64,000 bases of DNA, taken from CAZFGK01 sp964518635 (GTDB lineage: Bacteria; Zixibacteria; MSB-5A5; GN15; FEB-12). Below are positions 1 through 8,935 of the stretch, piece by piece. The stretch lies in contig CAZFGK010000005.1 in assembly GCA_964518635.1 (NCBI GenBank), positions 66,548 through 130,547 on the forward strand, given 5' to 3'. The position numbers and the translations under genes are program-made. Position 1 is the first letter of the stretch. Every line of letters starts with the position of its first letter. The notes beneath the pieces are model-generated. The model was not told the DNA's origin. It saw only the letters and a list, made by a program, of their open reading frames with translations, and searched no databases.

Positions 1-896
1 CGAAGAACATTGCGCTGGTAAAAGATGATCCTCGCATCGACAAGCTCTATCTCTATCGCAAGGGGCTGCTCAAGAATGTCCGTTTGTCACGTGAAATCCG
101 TGAGGACAACTATGACGCGGTGGTTGACATGATCTGCGATGACTCGGTGACAGCACTACTGATGTCACAAATCAGCGCACCGGGAAAGCCTCGTATCGGA
201 GTCTGGAAGCGGCTTCACCGAAAATATTATGATCGTTCGTTTGGTTATCGGGGTGAATTCATTGATGGATCGAGTCATGTCATACCAAATACCATGCAAA
301 TTCTGAAAGCATTCGGAATAGATTCACTTCAAGAAAGCCCGTTTTCAGTCCCGTTCATCAATGCAAAGACTTCCGAAACTGCGGCACATTTCTGGAATCA
401 TGCATATGGAACAAATACTAACAGTCATGAGGTGATCGGCTTTAATCTCTCGGCAGGAGCGAGTATTCGTCTTTGGCCGACAGCATCGTATCTGAAACTC
501 ATCGACATGCTCAAAAGTCACGGTCGAGACAAGTTTCTTCTTTTTGCGGTCGGTGCTGATCGCGATCGTGCGGAGGAGATTCGTGCACAGCATCCAGACA
601 AAGTACGAGTCATTCCGACTGGAGAGTCGATAATCTTTGCAACTGCGCTCCTGCGACGACTCAGTCTCCTTGTTTCGCCGGATACTTCGATGATTCACAT
701 TGCCCGTGCTGCGCAAATTCCGGTGATCGGTCTCTATAATGATGCTCCGAAAAACGTTGCCATGTGGCATCCCTATCTGCAACGAGACAATGCACTCATT
801 TCAAATAGTCCGAGTTCGATTGATTCGATACGTCCTGAAGAAGTCTGCAAAGCGGTGGCGCGAGTTCTCTCGGGAATCAGGCATCGAGTCTCGTGA
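1..896 (+). CDS. Glycosyltransferase family 9 (heptosyltransferase-like), 5' partial
   Basis: The reading frame is open to the first base of the window, so the true start lies upstream; the in-frame TTG at 84 is probably internal. The visible part is the C-terminal Rossmann half of a GT9 enzyme: the nucleotide-sugar loop NLSAGASIRLWP and the closing block SPDTSMIHIARAAQIPVIGLY are typical of ADP-heptose:LPS heptosyltransferases (WaaC/WaaF/WaaQ). It would add a sugar to the LPS inner core at the cytoplasmic face of the inner membrane. The stop overlaps the GTG start of the next glycosyltransferase by four bases (GTGA), so the two are co-translated. The exact acceptor cannot be told from sequence. 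Confidence 0.85.
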   Translation, partial: KNIALVKDDPRIDKLYLYRKGLLKNVRLSREIREDNYDAVVDMICDDSVTALLMSQISAPGKPRIGVWKRLHRKYYDRSFGYRGEFIDGSSHVIPNTMQILKAFGIDSLQESPFSVPFINAKTSETAAHFWNHAYGTNTNSHEVIGFNLSAGASIRLWPTASYLKLIDMLKSHGRDKFLLFAVGADRDRAEEIRAQHPDKVRVIPTGESIIFATALLRRLSLLVSPDTSMIHIARAAQIPVIGLYNDAPKNVAMWHPYLQRDNALISNSPSSIDSIRPEEVCKAVARVLSGIRHRVS

Positions 897-1651
897 GTCT
901 ATCTGTCGTGATCATTACGAAAAATGAGGAGAAGAATATTCTCCGTTGCCTGAATGCGGTAGCATTTGCTGATGAGCGAATTGTGTACGACACTGGCTCG
1001 ACTGATCGTACCTGCGAGATCGCTGAGCAGAATGGGTGTCGCGTTTACCACGGACACTTTGACGGTTTCGGTACGACGAAGCAGCGCGTACTTAATCTGG
1101 CAACGATGACCTGGGTCATTTCGCTGGATGCAGACGAAGTTGTAACTGAGGAATTAGCTGCTGAACTGATGCAACTTAAAGATAACACAGAAGAAAATGG
1201 TTTTGAAATCAATCGGCGAACCGAGTTTCTTGGACGATGGATGTGTCACGGTGGATGGTATCCGGATTGGATTTTGCGAGTTGCAAAACGGACGGAGGCA
1301 TCGTTTAGCGATCGACTCGTCCATGAGGGAATAATTGTGAACGGTAAAGTCGGACGATTAAACGGCGAACTTTTGCATTACAGCTACCCGTCACTTGAAA
1401 GCTATATCGAAAAAGGGAATCAGTACACTACACTAGGTGCCGCACAGACTGCGAAGTCTCGTACCGTTTGTATCCTGCATTTGGTTATCCATCCCTGGTG
1501 GCAGTTTGTGAAACAGTACATACTCAAACGGGGATTCCTGGATGGGTGGCAGGGGTTTGTCTTGGCTTCACTCTCGGCGATGCAGGTACTAACCAAATAC
1601 AGCAAGGCTCGCGTTCTTCAATCTGAAAGTAAGCGAACGACACATGATTGA
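893..1651 (+). CDS. Glycosyltransferase family 2, LPS core type (WaaE/KdtX-like)
   Basis: This 252-residue GT-A fold enzyme starts with GTG inside the stop of the preceding gene. Visible motifs are the N-terminal strand SVVIITKNEE, the nucleotide-binding DTGSTDRT (about residues 36-43) and SLDADE (about 76-81), which carries the metal-binding acidic pair. The WCHGGWYPDW-type stretch after it resembles WaaE/KdtX beta-1,4-glucosyltransferases that modify LPS core heptose. It lies between two GT9 heptosyltransferases, which supports a role in outer-core or inner-core assembly. There is no N-terminal signal; the C-terminal third contains hydrophobic stretches that may bind the membrane. The substrate assignment is inference. 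Confidence 0.85.
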   Translation: MSLSVVIITKNEEKNILRCLNAVAFADERIVYDTGSTDRTCEIAEQNGCRVYHGHFDGFGTTKQRVLNLATMTWVISLDADEVVTEELAAELMQLKDNTEENGFEINRRTEFLGRWMCHGGWYPDWILRVAKRTEASFSDRLVHEGIIVNGKVGRLNGELLHYSYPSLESYIEKGNQYTTLGAAQTAKSRTVCILHLVIHPWWQFVKQYILKRGFLDGWQGFVLASLSAMQVLTKYSKARVLQSESKRTTHD

Positions 1652-2681
1652 GCGTCTGCAGATACCACAAGGAAGTCCGCTTCTGGTTACTCGTACCGAC
1701 CGGGTGGGGGATCTTGTTCTGGCATTACCATTTATCAATTCTCTTGCAAGCAGATATCCGGATTCTCCTGTTGATGTCATGGCGTCGGTCTACGCATCAC
1801 CGGTATTGGATCATCACAAATCAGTCAGAAATACGATTCGGGTACTTACCTCCCAGCTTCGACAGAGTGCACGGTACCGTAAGGAGATGCTCTCACGACT
1901 GAGTGCGTACAACTACTGTGCAGCAATCGTGCTCTATCCTGATCGGCATATTGCTCAGGTTATCTCTGACGCAAGCATCCCGGTACGAATCGGAAGCGGT
2001 CGACGGCTTCACTCTCTCCTCTTTACACATCGATTGAATCACTCTCGCAGGGAAAACCGAAAACATGAGAGTGAGTATAATCTCGATTTTCTTCAGTTCT
2101 TTGATGATGGGGAGCTGATACGTACTGCCGATCTCGTCGTGACATCAGAAGAATCGGAGTATGCACGTCAGCAGATTCAGTCAGCGGGAGTAACAGTTCC
2201 GTTCATAGCCATTCATCCCGGTTCCGGCGGCTCGGCCGATCGCTGGCCGATGGATCGTTTTTTACTGCTCGCTCGAAAACTTCAGGAGATGCATCATGCG
2301 GTACTCATTACAGGCGGACCGGCGGAGAAGTCGGCAATCGAAGAGCAGATGAAATCTGTTGGCATGACATTTCCGTCATTGCTCGGGACACTCGATCTTC
2401 GGGGGCTGATCGCAGTTCTGAAGCATGCCTCCCTCACCATCAGCAACTCAACCGGGCCGTTGCATCTGGCCGCAGCGCAGGGGGGGAGAGTCGTCGGGCT
2501 CTATCCGGCCCGTCATTCGATGTCGCCAGTCAGGTGGGGGCCATTAGGGGAGGATCAGGTCGTTATCGTTCCTCCGAATCCGTGCAACTGCGGTTCCGGA
2601 CATTGTATCTGTCTGGAAAAGGTCTCGGTTGAAGATGTGTACGTGAAAATTGCCCCATTGTTGTCGAAACTAGCAGTATGA
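1644..2681 (+). CDS. Glycosyltransferase family 9 (ADP-heptose:LPS heptosyltransferase-like)
   Basis: This is a complete 345-residue GT9 enzyme. The N-terminal half begins with LVTRTDRVGDLVLALPF, the usual R-x-GD-x-(L/V)-L acceptor-side motif. The C-terminal half has the donor loop HPGSGGSADRWP (about 190-201) and ISNSTGPLHLAAAQGG near residue 270. A cysteine-rich tail (CNCGSGHCIC) near the C-terminus is unusual and could bind metal. The ATG start overlaps the upstream stop by eight bases, and its own stop overlaps the next ATG (ATGA). It is therefore the third gene of an LPS-core operon that runs on into the stringent-response enzyme. Confidence 0.87.
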   Translation: MIERLQIPQGSPLLVTRTDRVGDLVLALPFINSLASRYPDSPVDVMASVYASPVLDHHKSVRNTIRVLTSQLRQSARYRKEMLSRLSAYNYCAAIVLYPDRHIAQVISDASIPVRIGSGRRLHSLLFTHRLNHSRRENRKHESEYNLDFLQFFDDGELIRTADLVVTSEESEYARQQIQSAGVTVPFIAIHPGSGGSADRWPMDRFLLLARKLQEMHHAVLITGGPAEKSAIEEQMKSVGMTFPSLLGTLDLRGLIAVLKHASLTISNSTGPLHLAAAQGGRVVGLYPARHSMSPVRWGPLGEDQVVIVPPNPCNCGSGHCICLEKVSVEDVYVKIAPLLSKLAV

Positions 2682-4831
2682 ACCTCGCTGCATTCATACT
2701 TCGCGTCGAATCGATGAATGCCAATCTCGATCTGGCTCTTCTTCGTCGCGCGTATGAGTTTTCCGATAAGGCACATGCCGGACAAACTCGCCAGTCCGGA
2801 GAACCCTTCATCGAACATTGCCTCGAAGTCGCCAGCATTCTTGCCGAGCAACATCTCGACTCGACCACCGTTGCAGCTGGAATTATTCATGATGTTGTTG
2901 AAGACACCAAATTCACGCTGGATGATATTCGCAGGGAATTTGGTGATGAAGTCGCCGAGCTGGTTGACGGCGTCACCAAAATCGGAGCGGTAAAATTTGC
3001 CTCGTATGAAGAGCAGCAGATCGAATATTTCCGCAAGATGCTACTCTCGATGGCAAAAGATGTCCGCGTCATTCTCATTAAACTTGCCGACCGTTTACAT
3101 AACATGCGAACGCTGTACCACCTTCCAAGAGAGAAGCAACTACGAATTGCAAAAGAAACGCGCGAAGTCTACTCGCCGCTGGCGCATCGGCTTGGAATCA
3201 ACAAGACGAAAACTGAGCTGGAAGATCTCTGCCTGAAATATCTCGAACCGGAAATATACAAAGAACTCGCTGCCAGAGTTGAAGAGAAGCTCGAAGAACG
3301 GGAATCATACATCGCCGAGACGGTCGAGCCGATCAAAGAGGCACTGGTACATGATAACATTCAGGCCGCAGTCTATGGTCGCGCCAAACATCTCGATTCG
3401 ATACATCGCAAGACTCGTGTACGACTTGTTCCGTTTGAAGAGATATTCGATCTTTTTGCCATTCGTGTGATCGTGAACTCCGAGCGGGAGTGCTATCATG
3501 CGATGGGAATCATTCACGCCATGTGGAAACCGGTCGCCGGTAGATTTCATGATTACATCGCTAATCCAAAGCCGAATGGATATCGGTCGCTGCATACGAC
3601 TGTCATCGGACCGCGCAACAAAATGGTTGAGATACAGATTCGGACACATCAGATGCACTATGTCGCGGAAAACGGAATCGCCGCCCATTGGCTCTACAAG
3701 GAAGGGCGTCAGCAACTCAGCAAAGATGACCGTCAGTTGATCTGGCTTCGGGATGCACTCGAATGGCAAAAGGACATGACCAATCCGTCGGAGTTTATCG
3801 AATATCTCCGGATGGATCTCTATAGTGAAGATATTTTCGTCTACACGCCTAAAGGGAAACTCGTCCATCTGCCTCGCGGATCGACGCCTCTGGATTTCGC
3901 CTTCCTGATTCATACGCAGGTTGGGCTGCATACCGCCGGTGCGAAAATTAATGGACGGATTCAGCCCCTGTCGACTCAACTCAAGTCGGGAGATTCGGTC
4001 GAAATTCTGACCAATCCGAACCGGTCTCCCTCTCATGACTGGCTGAAAATTGCCCGCACTTCAAATGCCCGTACCCGTATCAAACGGTGGCTCAAACAGG
4101 CCGGATTTGAACAGTCGGTGACACTCGGCAGGCAACTTCTGGAACGTCGCCTTCGGGATGTGCGGGTGAGTATGCCGGATGAATCTTCAATGCAGGATGC
4201 CGCTGAAAAACTCGGCAGAAAGTCAGTGCAGGATCTTCTCGCCGGACTCGGCAACGGCTCTGTCCCGCTGCAGCGCGTTGTCGATCTCTTTCATATTGAG
4301 GCGGATGACTCAGCTCCCATTCCAATGGTCGGGCAAGTGCTCGATCGCATTCGACGCGCGAAGGGGATTCGTGTGCAGGGGATGGAGAACATGATGTTTC
4401 GTTTCGCCGGTTGCTGTCAGCCAGTGCCGGGGGAGGAGATTATCGGATTCATAACTCGCGGTCGTGGGGTTACTATTCACCGTGCTGATTGCAACGTTGC
4501 CAATGAGATCGGTGTCCAGCATCCGGAGCGGAAGATTGCTGTCTCCTGGGATGTGGGGCGTGATCAGTCGGTAGTCGTGCAGCTTGAGGTGATTGTTGAA
4601 GACCGGAAAGGGATGCTCTCCGATCTGACTGCGGCGATCACGGATTCAAACACGAATGTCAAAGGGGCGGAAGTCAACACACAGGACGGGACCGCCGCCG
4701 GTTACTTTATTGTCGAAGTAGCAAATCTTTCGCATCTCAATCGAGTGATCGATAAAATGAAAAAGGTCAAGGGTGTGATCTCGGTCAGACGATCACACCG
4801 TCGGGAAAAAGAGAAAGACAGCTTCGACTAG
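2678..4831 (+). CDS. rel: Bifunctional (p)ppGpp synthetase/hydrolase, RelA/SpoT family
   Basis: This is a full-length long RSH protein of 717 residues. In order it has an HD hydrolase domain with HDVVEDT at residues 71-77, a nucleotidyltransferase synthetase domain with PNGYRSLHTT near residue 300, and a TGS domain starting at DIFVYTPKGK (about 387). These are followed by a Cys-containing zinc-finger stretch (FAGCCQPVPG) and a C-terminal ACT domain (about 640-710). The intact HD motif argues for hydrolase activity, so it is likely bifunctional and the main stringent-response enzyme. The start chosen gives ATGA coupling to the LPS glycosyltransferase; an internal ATG at 2714 (residue 13) is an alternative. 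It sets (p)ppGpp levels in response to amino-acid starvation on the ribosome. Confidence 0.95.
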   Translation: MNLAAFILRVESMNANLDLALLRRAYEFSDKAHAGQTRQSGEPFIEHCLEVASILAEQHLDSTTVAAGIIHDVVEDTKFTLDDIRREFGDEVAELVDGVTKIGAVKFASYEEQQIEYFRKMLLSMAKDVRVILIKLADRLHNMRTLYHLPREKQLRIAKETREVYSPLAHRLGINKTKTELEDLCLKYLEPEIYKELAARVEEKLEERESYIAETVEPIKEALVHDNIQAAVYGRAKHLDSIHRKTRVRLVPFEEIFDLFAIRVIVNSERECYHAMGIIHAMWKPVAGRFHDYIANPKPNGYRSLHTTVIGPRNKMVEIQIRTHQMHYVAENGIAAHWLYKEGRQQLSKDDRQLIWLRDALEWQKDMTNPSEFIEYLRMDLYSEDIFVYTPKGKLVHLPRGSTPLDFAFLIHTQVGLHTAGAKINGRIQPLSTQLKSGDSVEILTNPNRSPSHDWLKIARTSNARTRIKRWLKQAGFEQSVTLGRQLLERRLRDVRVSMPDESSMQDAAEKLGRKSVQDLLAGLGNGSVPLQRVVDLFHIEADDSAPIPMVGQVLDRIRRAKGIRVQGMENMMFRFAGCCQPVPGEEIIGFITRGRGVTIHRADCNVANEIGVQHPERKIAVSWDVGRDQSVVVQLEVIVEDRKGMLSDLTAAITDSNTNVKGAEVNTQDGTAAGYFIVEVANLSHLNRVIDKMKKVKGVISVRRSHRREKEKDSFD

Positions 4832-4841
4832 ATTCGCAGTT

Positions 4842-6608
4842 CTATCGAAAAAGAACCGGCAGGGTCAACGTATCCTTCTCTCGTACAATCCGCACATCGG
4901 TCGAGTCCCCTTTACGAAACTTTCCGAGCGCACTCATATAGCCGTTGATATCATCAATCGGCCATTTACCGAGTCCAATGACCACATCCCCTCGCACCAA
5001 TCCGGCCTTATCTGCCGGACGACCTGCCGAGACGCCGTCAATGCGTAGGCCACGAACTTCAGCCACGTAGTCAGGCATGATCCCCATGGTCACACTGAAT
5101 GAGCTTGCCATTCGTCCCTGATTGTCATCCTTCGTTTTGGTAAAGATCATCGGTTCGGAGGCCTCATCGACGAAATCGATGACATCCCGCACAACTTTCA
5201 GCACCGTCACGAGTCCGGGGTAGTCGACTTTGTCGGGGGTGTCGCTTGGTTTGTGGTAGTCGGAATGCGCGCCGGTAAAGAAGTGCAGGACCGGAATTGA
5301 GGCATGATAGAATGATGTGTGATCGGATGGCCCGGTACCCGGTTCGCGAAATGAGAGCTTTAGTCCTTCCGGCTTATACTTCTCAAAAAACGGTTTGAAT
5401 ACAGGGGAGGTACCAGTTCCGAAAACTGCCAAACCAGAATCCTGACCTGTGAGGCGACCGATCATGTCCATATTGAGCATAAAACGAACCGGCTTCTTCG
5501 CAAACTCTGGGTCTTTGACAAAATGATTTGAGCCAAGCAGTCCGGATTCTTCACCGCTGAATGCGACAAAAGTCATGGAATAACGTCGCTCTTTCAGTGG
5601 GAGGGATGCATAGTGCCTCGCGAGTTCTATCAATCCTGCCGTACCGGAGGCGTTGTCATCGGCGCCATAGTGAATTGCTTTCTCAGGGCCGGCATGAAGT
5701 GAGCCGGAACCATGTCCGCCATACCCGAGATGATCGACATGCGCGCCAATAACAATTAAGGTGTCAGACAGCCCTTTGAGGGTCGCAACCACATTTCGGC
5801 TCGTGTCGCGAGTGCGGAGAAGCTCAGTTTTTCCTTCTAGTCGACTGATCGCCGGGGCTTCAAGAGAGAGACCTAGTTTTTCAAGTGCAGTACGTCTGAG
5901 AAAGACAATCGGGAATGGTTTTGCCGCAACATGAGTGGCCGCTGAAATGACTACGGAGTCATCTTGCGATGGCGGCGTTATCAGGATGACTGCACCGACC
6001 TTTTTCTCTTCAGCCGTCTGAAGCTTGTCGGTCATTGAGCCATATTTCGAAAGGTCTTCGTGTGGATACTGGGTGGAGTCAGGGGCGTACCTGCGAATGA
6101 GTACCGCCTTCCCGCTGACTTCCTTGCCAGCGTAGTTGTCATACCCCTTCTCCGAGATGATCCCGTATTCGAGATCAATGATAGTATCGAATGAAAGAGC
6201 TGCATCCCCGGATTGTGGGAAGATCAGATAATCCTGTCCTAGAGTGAGAACGACTCCATTAACTTTGACCTCGCAGTTCGGGCTGGGGACTACCTGACGG
6301 GTGAAGGGGAAGGGCTGAAACCAGCCCTTATCCGTACCTGCGGGTGTGAGTTTTGCACCCTTGAACTGATCGGCGACATAGCGAGTCGCTTTCTCTTCGC
6401 CGACTTCTCCCACCCCACGCCCTTCAAGAGAGTCGGCGGCGAGGATGTAGACATGACGGCGAAGTTCGTCGGCAGTTATTGTATACGGTTTTCCAAGAAC
6501 GGTACTTGCCGTACAGGCGAGAAAAGCGACTACGAGGAAGTGCGCTATTCTGGATGTTCTGGAAAGAGATTTGACAGACCGGAGCGAATTGTTAGTGTTC
6601 ATGGACAA
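4842..6608 (-). CDS. Secreted M28 family zinc aminopeptidase with C-terminal PDZ domain
   Basis: The 588-residue protein begins with a signal peptide (hydrophobic core HFLVVAFLACTAS, about residues 23-35). A PA-like insert carries YDNYAGKEVSGKAVLI. The M28 domain shows all the expected zinc and catalytic residues: His/Asp in GAHVDHLG, Asp in YGADDNASG, the Glu pair in FSGEESG, Asp in NMDMIGR, and His in SDYHKPSD. The last 90 residues form a PDZ domain (SAGRPADKAGLVRGDVVIGL), a typical arrangement for periplasmic or surface M28 peptidases. It converges on the rel gene with a 10-base gap and no obvious terminator. It is likely a scavenging aminopeptidase; the specificity is unknown. Confidence 0.92.
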   Translation of the reverse strand: MSMNTNNSLRSVKSLSRTSRIAHFLVVAFLACTASTVLGKPYTITADELRRHVYILAADSLEGRGVGEVGEEKATRYVADQFKGAKLTPAGTDKGWFQPFPFTRQVVPSPNCEVKVNGVVLTLGQDYLIFPQSGDAALSFDTIIDLEYGIISEKGYDNYAGKEVSGKAVLIRRYAPDSTQYPHEDLSKYGSMTDKLQTAEEKKVGAVILITPPSQDDSVVISAATHVAAKPFPIVFLRRTALEKLGLSLEAPAISRLEGKTELLRTRDTSRNVVATLKGLSDTLIVIGAHVDHLGYGGHGSGSLHAGPEKAIHYGADDNASGTAGLIELARHYASLPLKERRYSMTFVAFSGEESGLLGSNHFVKDPEFAKKPVRFMLNMDMIGRLTGQDSGLAVFGTGTSPVFKPFFEKYKPEGLKLSFREPGTGPSDHTSFYHASIPVLHFFTGAHSDYHKPSDTPDKVDYPGLVTVLKVVRDVIDFVDEASEPMIFTKTKDDNQGRMASSFSVTMGIMPDYVAEVRGLRIDGVSAGRPADKAGLVRGDVVIGLGKWPIDDINGYMSALGKFRKGDSTDVRIVREKDTLTLPVLFR

Positions 6609-6668
6609 ATCATACGCTACTTTTGACCGACTTGAAAACCGAAAAGTGAAAGTGAGTGAGAATCAGCC

Positions 6669-7250
6669 ATGACTGAGTCAGGCAGCGATCCCAGAACCCA
6701 ATCGACCCCGAAACAGATCCCCGAGATAGCCGTTGTCTTGTTTACCCTTGTCGCATTGACGGGAATCTTCTATGCGATACGATTCATGACACCCGGTCCC
6801 GGCTCCTCTTCTCAGCAGCCTTCACAGCAATCGGCAGCGCAGAATCCCTCCTCTGGTTCGACGATGCCACGTGATCAGCTGGTCTTACCTTCTACGTTTG
6901 ATTCGCTCATCGCAACTGGACATCAGATGATGGATCAGCAGAACTTTCTGGTTGCCTCCGAGGCCTATGCAAGGGCATTGGCACTTGATAGTTCAAACGT
7001 CGACATCATCGTCGACTATGGTGCCTGTCTGCATGGGATTGGAATGCCTGATCGCGCGCTTCAGGAATTTCGCCGCGCTCTCAAACGAGCTCCGAATCAT
7101 CCTATTGCTCATTTTAACATGGGAATCGTCCATATGCCGACCAATCCGGATTCTGCGAGATTTTACTGGAATCGCTATCTTGAGATTGAGCCGAATGGTC
7201 CTGGGGCCGATCGCGCTCGTGAACTCTTAGCGAATCATCCGACGAAATAG
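6669..7250 (+). CDS. Membrane-anchored TPR repeat protein
   Basis: This 193-residue protein has a short cytoplasmic N-terminus, one membrane segment (IAVVLFTLVALTGIFYAIRF, about 19-40), and a Ser/Gln/Pro-rich linker. About three TPR units follow over residues 75-190 (AYARALALDSSNVDIIVDYG, ALKRAPNHPIAHFNMG, and a final NRYLEIEPNGPGA). The topology suggests that the TPRs face the periplasm. TPR proteins of this size usually scaffold protein complexes; nothing here identifies the partner. It is transcribed divergently from the M28 peptidase over a 60-base gap, with comF 13 bases downstream, so it is probably the first gene of a comF-xer operon. Confidence 0.8.
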   Translation: MTESGSDPRTQSTPKQIPEIAVVLFTLVALTGIFYAIRFMTPGPGSSSQQPSQQSAAQNPSSGSTMPRDQLVLPSTFDSLIATGHQMMDQQNFLVASEAYARALALDSSNVDIIVDYGACLHGIGMPDRALQEFRRALKRAPNHPIAHFNMGIVHMPTNPDSARFYWNRYLEIEPNGPGADRARELLANHPTK

Positions 7251-7263
7251 CGGCGTCGCTCCT

Positions 7264-8001
7264 ATGGGAATGGCAGAGCTTCGACACGAACTGGTGCAAG
7301 TGGTTCGACCCTTCCTCGTGCCGGTTCAGGATTTTCTCTTTCCCAATAGGTGTGCAGGGTGTGGCGGGGAAGTTCACACCGAAGAAAGATCATGGTGTCA
7401 GCAGTGTGAGAAACGGCTTCTTCGCTATACCTCAGCACTTTGCTCCGTCTGCTTTCTCCCTCTGTTGCAGCCGAAATGCTCAGGCTGCGAGAAAATAACC
7501 CGTCCTCTCATTGTCGGTTTCGAGTATCGACCGCCTCTACGAGAGATCATTCTCTCTCTGAAGTTTCAAAGCGTAACATCGGTGGTCGACTCGCTAGTTG
7601 ACGCATGCCACGAAACATTTCTGAAAACTCTTTCGAATCTCGCACCAGATGCGTTGCTTCCGATTCCCCTCGCCGAGGGACGGGCCTATGTCCGCGGCTA
7701 CAATCAGGCAGAACTGATTGCACAGGCGATCTCACGTCGCACCGATATTTCTGTCGAAAAGAATTTCCTCTATCGAATTAAAACACGACGTCCACAATCA
7801 AAGGTCAAACGAGAAAACAGGGAAGCAAATGTCGCCGGACTTTTTGCTGTCGACGGTGAAGTGTTCGAAAAAGCCGAACCGAAGCGTGTCGTGATTGTGG
7901 ATGATATTGTCACCACCGGAGCGACTTGCCGAGAAGTGACTCGTGTACTTGAAACTGTCGGTGTAGACGTAGTCGGATGGATTTCGATTGCGCATGGCTA
8001 A
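7264..8001 (+). CDS. comF: ComF family phosphoribosyltransferase-like protein
   Basis: This 245-residue protein has the two-part ComF layout. The N-terminal zinc module has Cys pairs (C-A-G-C at residues 30-33, WCQQC, CSVC, CSGC). The C-terminal type I phosphoribosyltransferase domain has the PRPP loop VVIVDDIVTTGATC near residue 212 and a preceding GYNQAELIA. ComF proteins are linked to DNA uptake in competent bacteria and are nearly universal, but their biochemical activity is unsettled. The gene overlaps the Xer recombinase start, so the two are translationally coupled. Confidence 0.92.
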   Translation: MGMAELRHELVQVVRPFLVPVQDFLFPNRCAGCGGEVHTEERSWCQQCEKRLLRYTSALCSVCFLPLLQPKCSGCEKITRPLIVGFEYRPPLREIILSLKFQSVTSVVDSLVDACHETFLKTLSNLAPDALLPIPLAEGRAYVRGYNQAELIAQAISRRTDISVEKNFLYRIKTRRPQSKVKRENREANVAGLFAVDGEVFEKAEPKRVVIVDDIVTTGATCREVTRVLETVGVDVVGWISIAHG

Positions 8002-8935
8002 GCAACCGTTTCGATTGAATCAGCTTCAGCAGCTCGTCTCAGAATTTATTACGGTGCTGAGTATTGATAGAGGAATGTCCGTTCACACGACGAGTGCCTA
8101 TCGATCTGATATTCTGCAGTTTGTCACCATCAGCAAACTGCAACAAACCAATGAAATCAGTGAAGGGGTCATTGCTTCGTATGTGAATGAACTGGGGAAG
8201 TTGCGACTCCGACCAGCATCACTTGCGAGAAAACTGTCCGCTGTTCGTCAGTTTCTGGAGTACCTGCGTCAGGCACATGATTTTCAAGGGGATCCGCTTG
8301 CTGCATTTACCGCCCCAAAGCTTGGGAAGTATCATCCCGACTACCTCACGATCGAACAGGTGGGTGCCATTATTGCTGCGACTGGTGAGTCAACAAGCCC
8401 GATCCGAGATCGGGCCATGATCGAGTTGCTGTACGGTTCGGGATTGAGAATCGGAGAGCTTGCCGCTCTCACCACCCGTCAATTTGAGTTCGAGGCAGGA
8501 TTCGTTCGAGTCACCGGCAAGGGGAAGAAACAGCGATTAGTTCCCCTGAGCAAACCGGCTATTGAGGCCACGAAATGCTGGATTCATGAACTGGGGAATA
8601 ACCGAAAATGGGGAGGGGATTTCCTTTTTCCCGGGGGGAGGGATGGCTCCGGAAAGAAAGGGCTCTCACGGGTCGCGCTCTGGAAGATCATCCGGTCGGT
8701 GGTTTTGCGCTCCGGGGTGACCGCAACGGTAACCCCCCATTCATTCCGCCACTCCTTTGCCACTCATTTGCTGGAGGGGGGGGCTGATTTACGCGTGGTG
8801 CAGGAGTTGCTCGGTCATGCCGATATTACGACAACCGAGATCTATACCCGTGTCAATAGAGACTATCTTATCAGCGAACACAAGCGTTTCCACCCCCTTG
8901 AACTTGCCCGCAGCGGCCGACGGGGAAGGACCTGA
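7994..8935 (+). CDS. xerD: Tyrosine recombinase XerC/XerD
   Basis: This is a tyrosine recombinase of about 313 residues with a SAM-like N-terminal core-binding domain (residues 15-100) and a C-terminal catalytic domain. The catalytic residues are all visible: Arg in GSGLRIGEL, Lys in VTGKGKKQR, His and Arg in PHSFRHSF, His in LLGHADI, and the nucleophile Tyr in TTEIYTRV. This is the housekeeping type that resolves chromosome dimers at dif. No integrase-specific N-terminal domain, att site or phage genes are nearby. The ATG at 7994 is preferred over the TTG at 7988; both overlap the comF stop. Whether it is XerC or XerD is not settled by sequence alone. Confidence 0.9.
   Translation: MAKQPFRLNQLQQLVSEFITVLSIDRGMSVHTTSAYRSDILQFVTISKLQQTNEISEGVIASYVNELGKLRLRPASLARKLSAVRQFLEYLRQAHDFQGDPLAAFTAPKLGKYHPDYLTIEQVGAIIAATGESTSPIRDRAMIELLYGSGLRIGELAALTTRQFEFEAGFVRVTGKGKKQRLVPLSKPAIEATKCWIHELGNNRKWGGDFLFPGGRDGSGKKGLSRVALWKIIRSVVLRSGVTATVTPHSFRHSFATHLLEGGADLRVVQELLGHADITTTEIYTRVNRDYLISEHKRFHPLELARSGRRGRT

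Noticed and set aside
3305..4036. Minus-strand frame (243 codons) inside rel
   Set aside because: It is fully antisense to a conserved coding region; the product shows no family signature.
7994..8935. Xer recombinase as the integrase of a mobile island
   Set aside because: It is coupled to comF, of housekeeping XerC/D type, with no att repeats or phage genes nearby.
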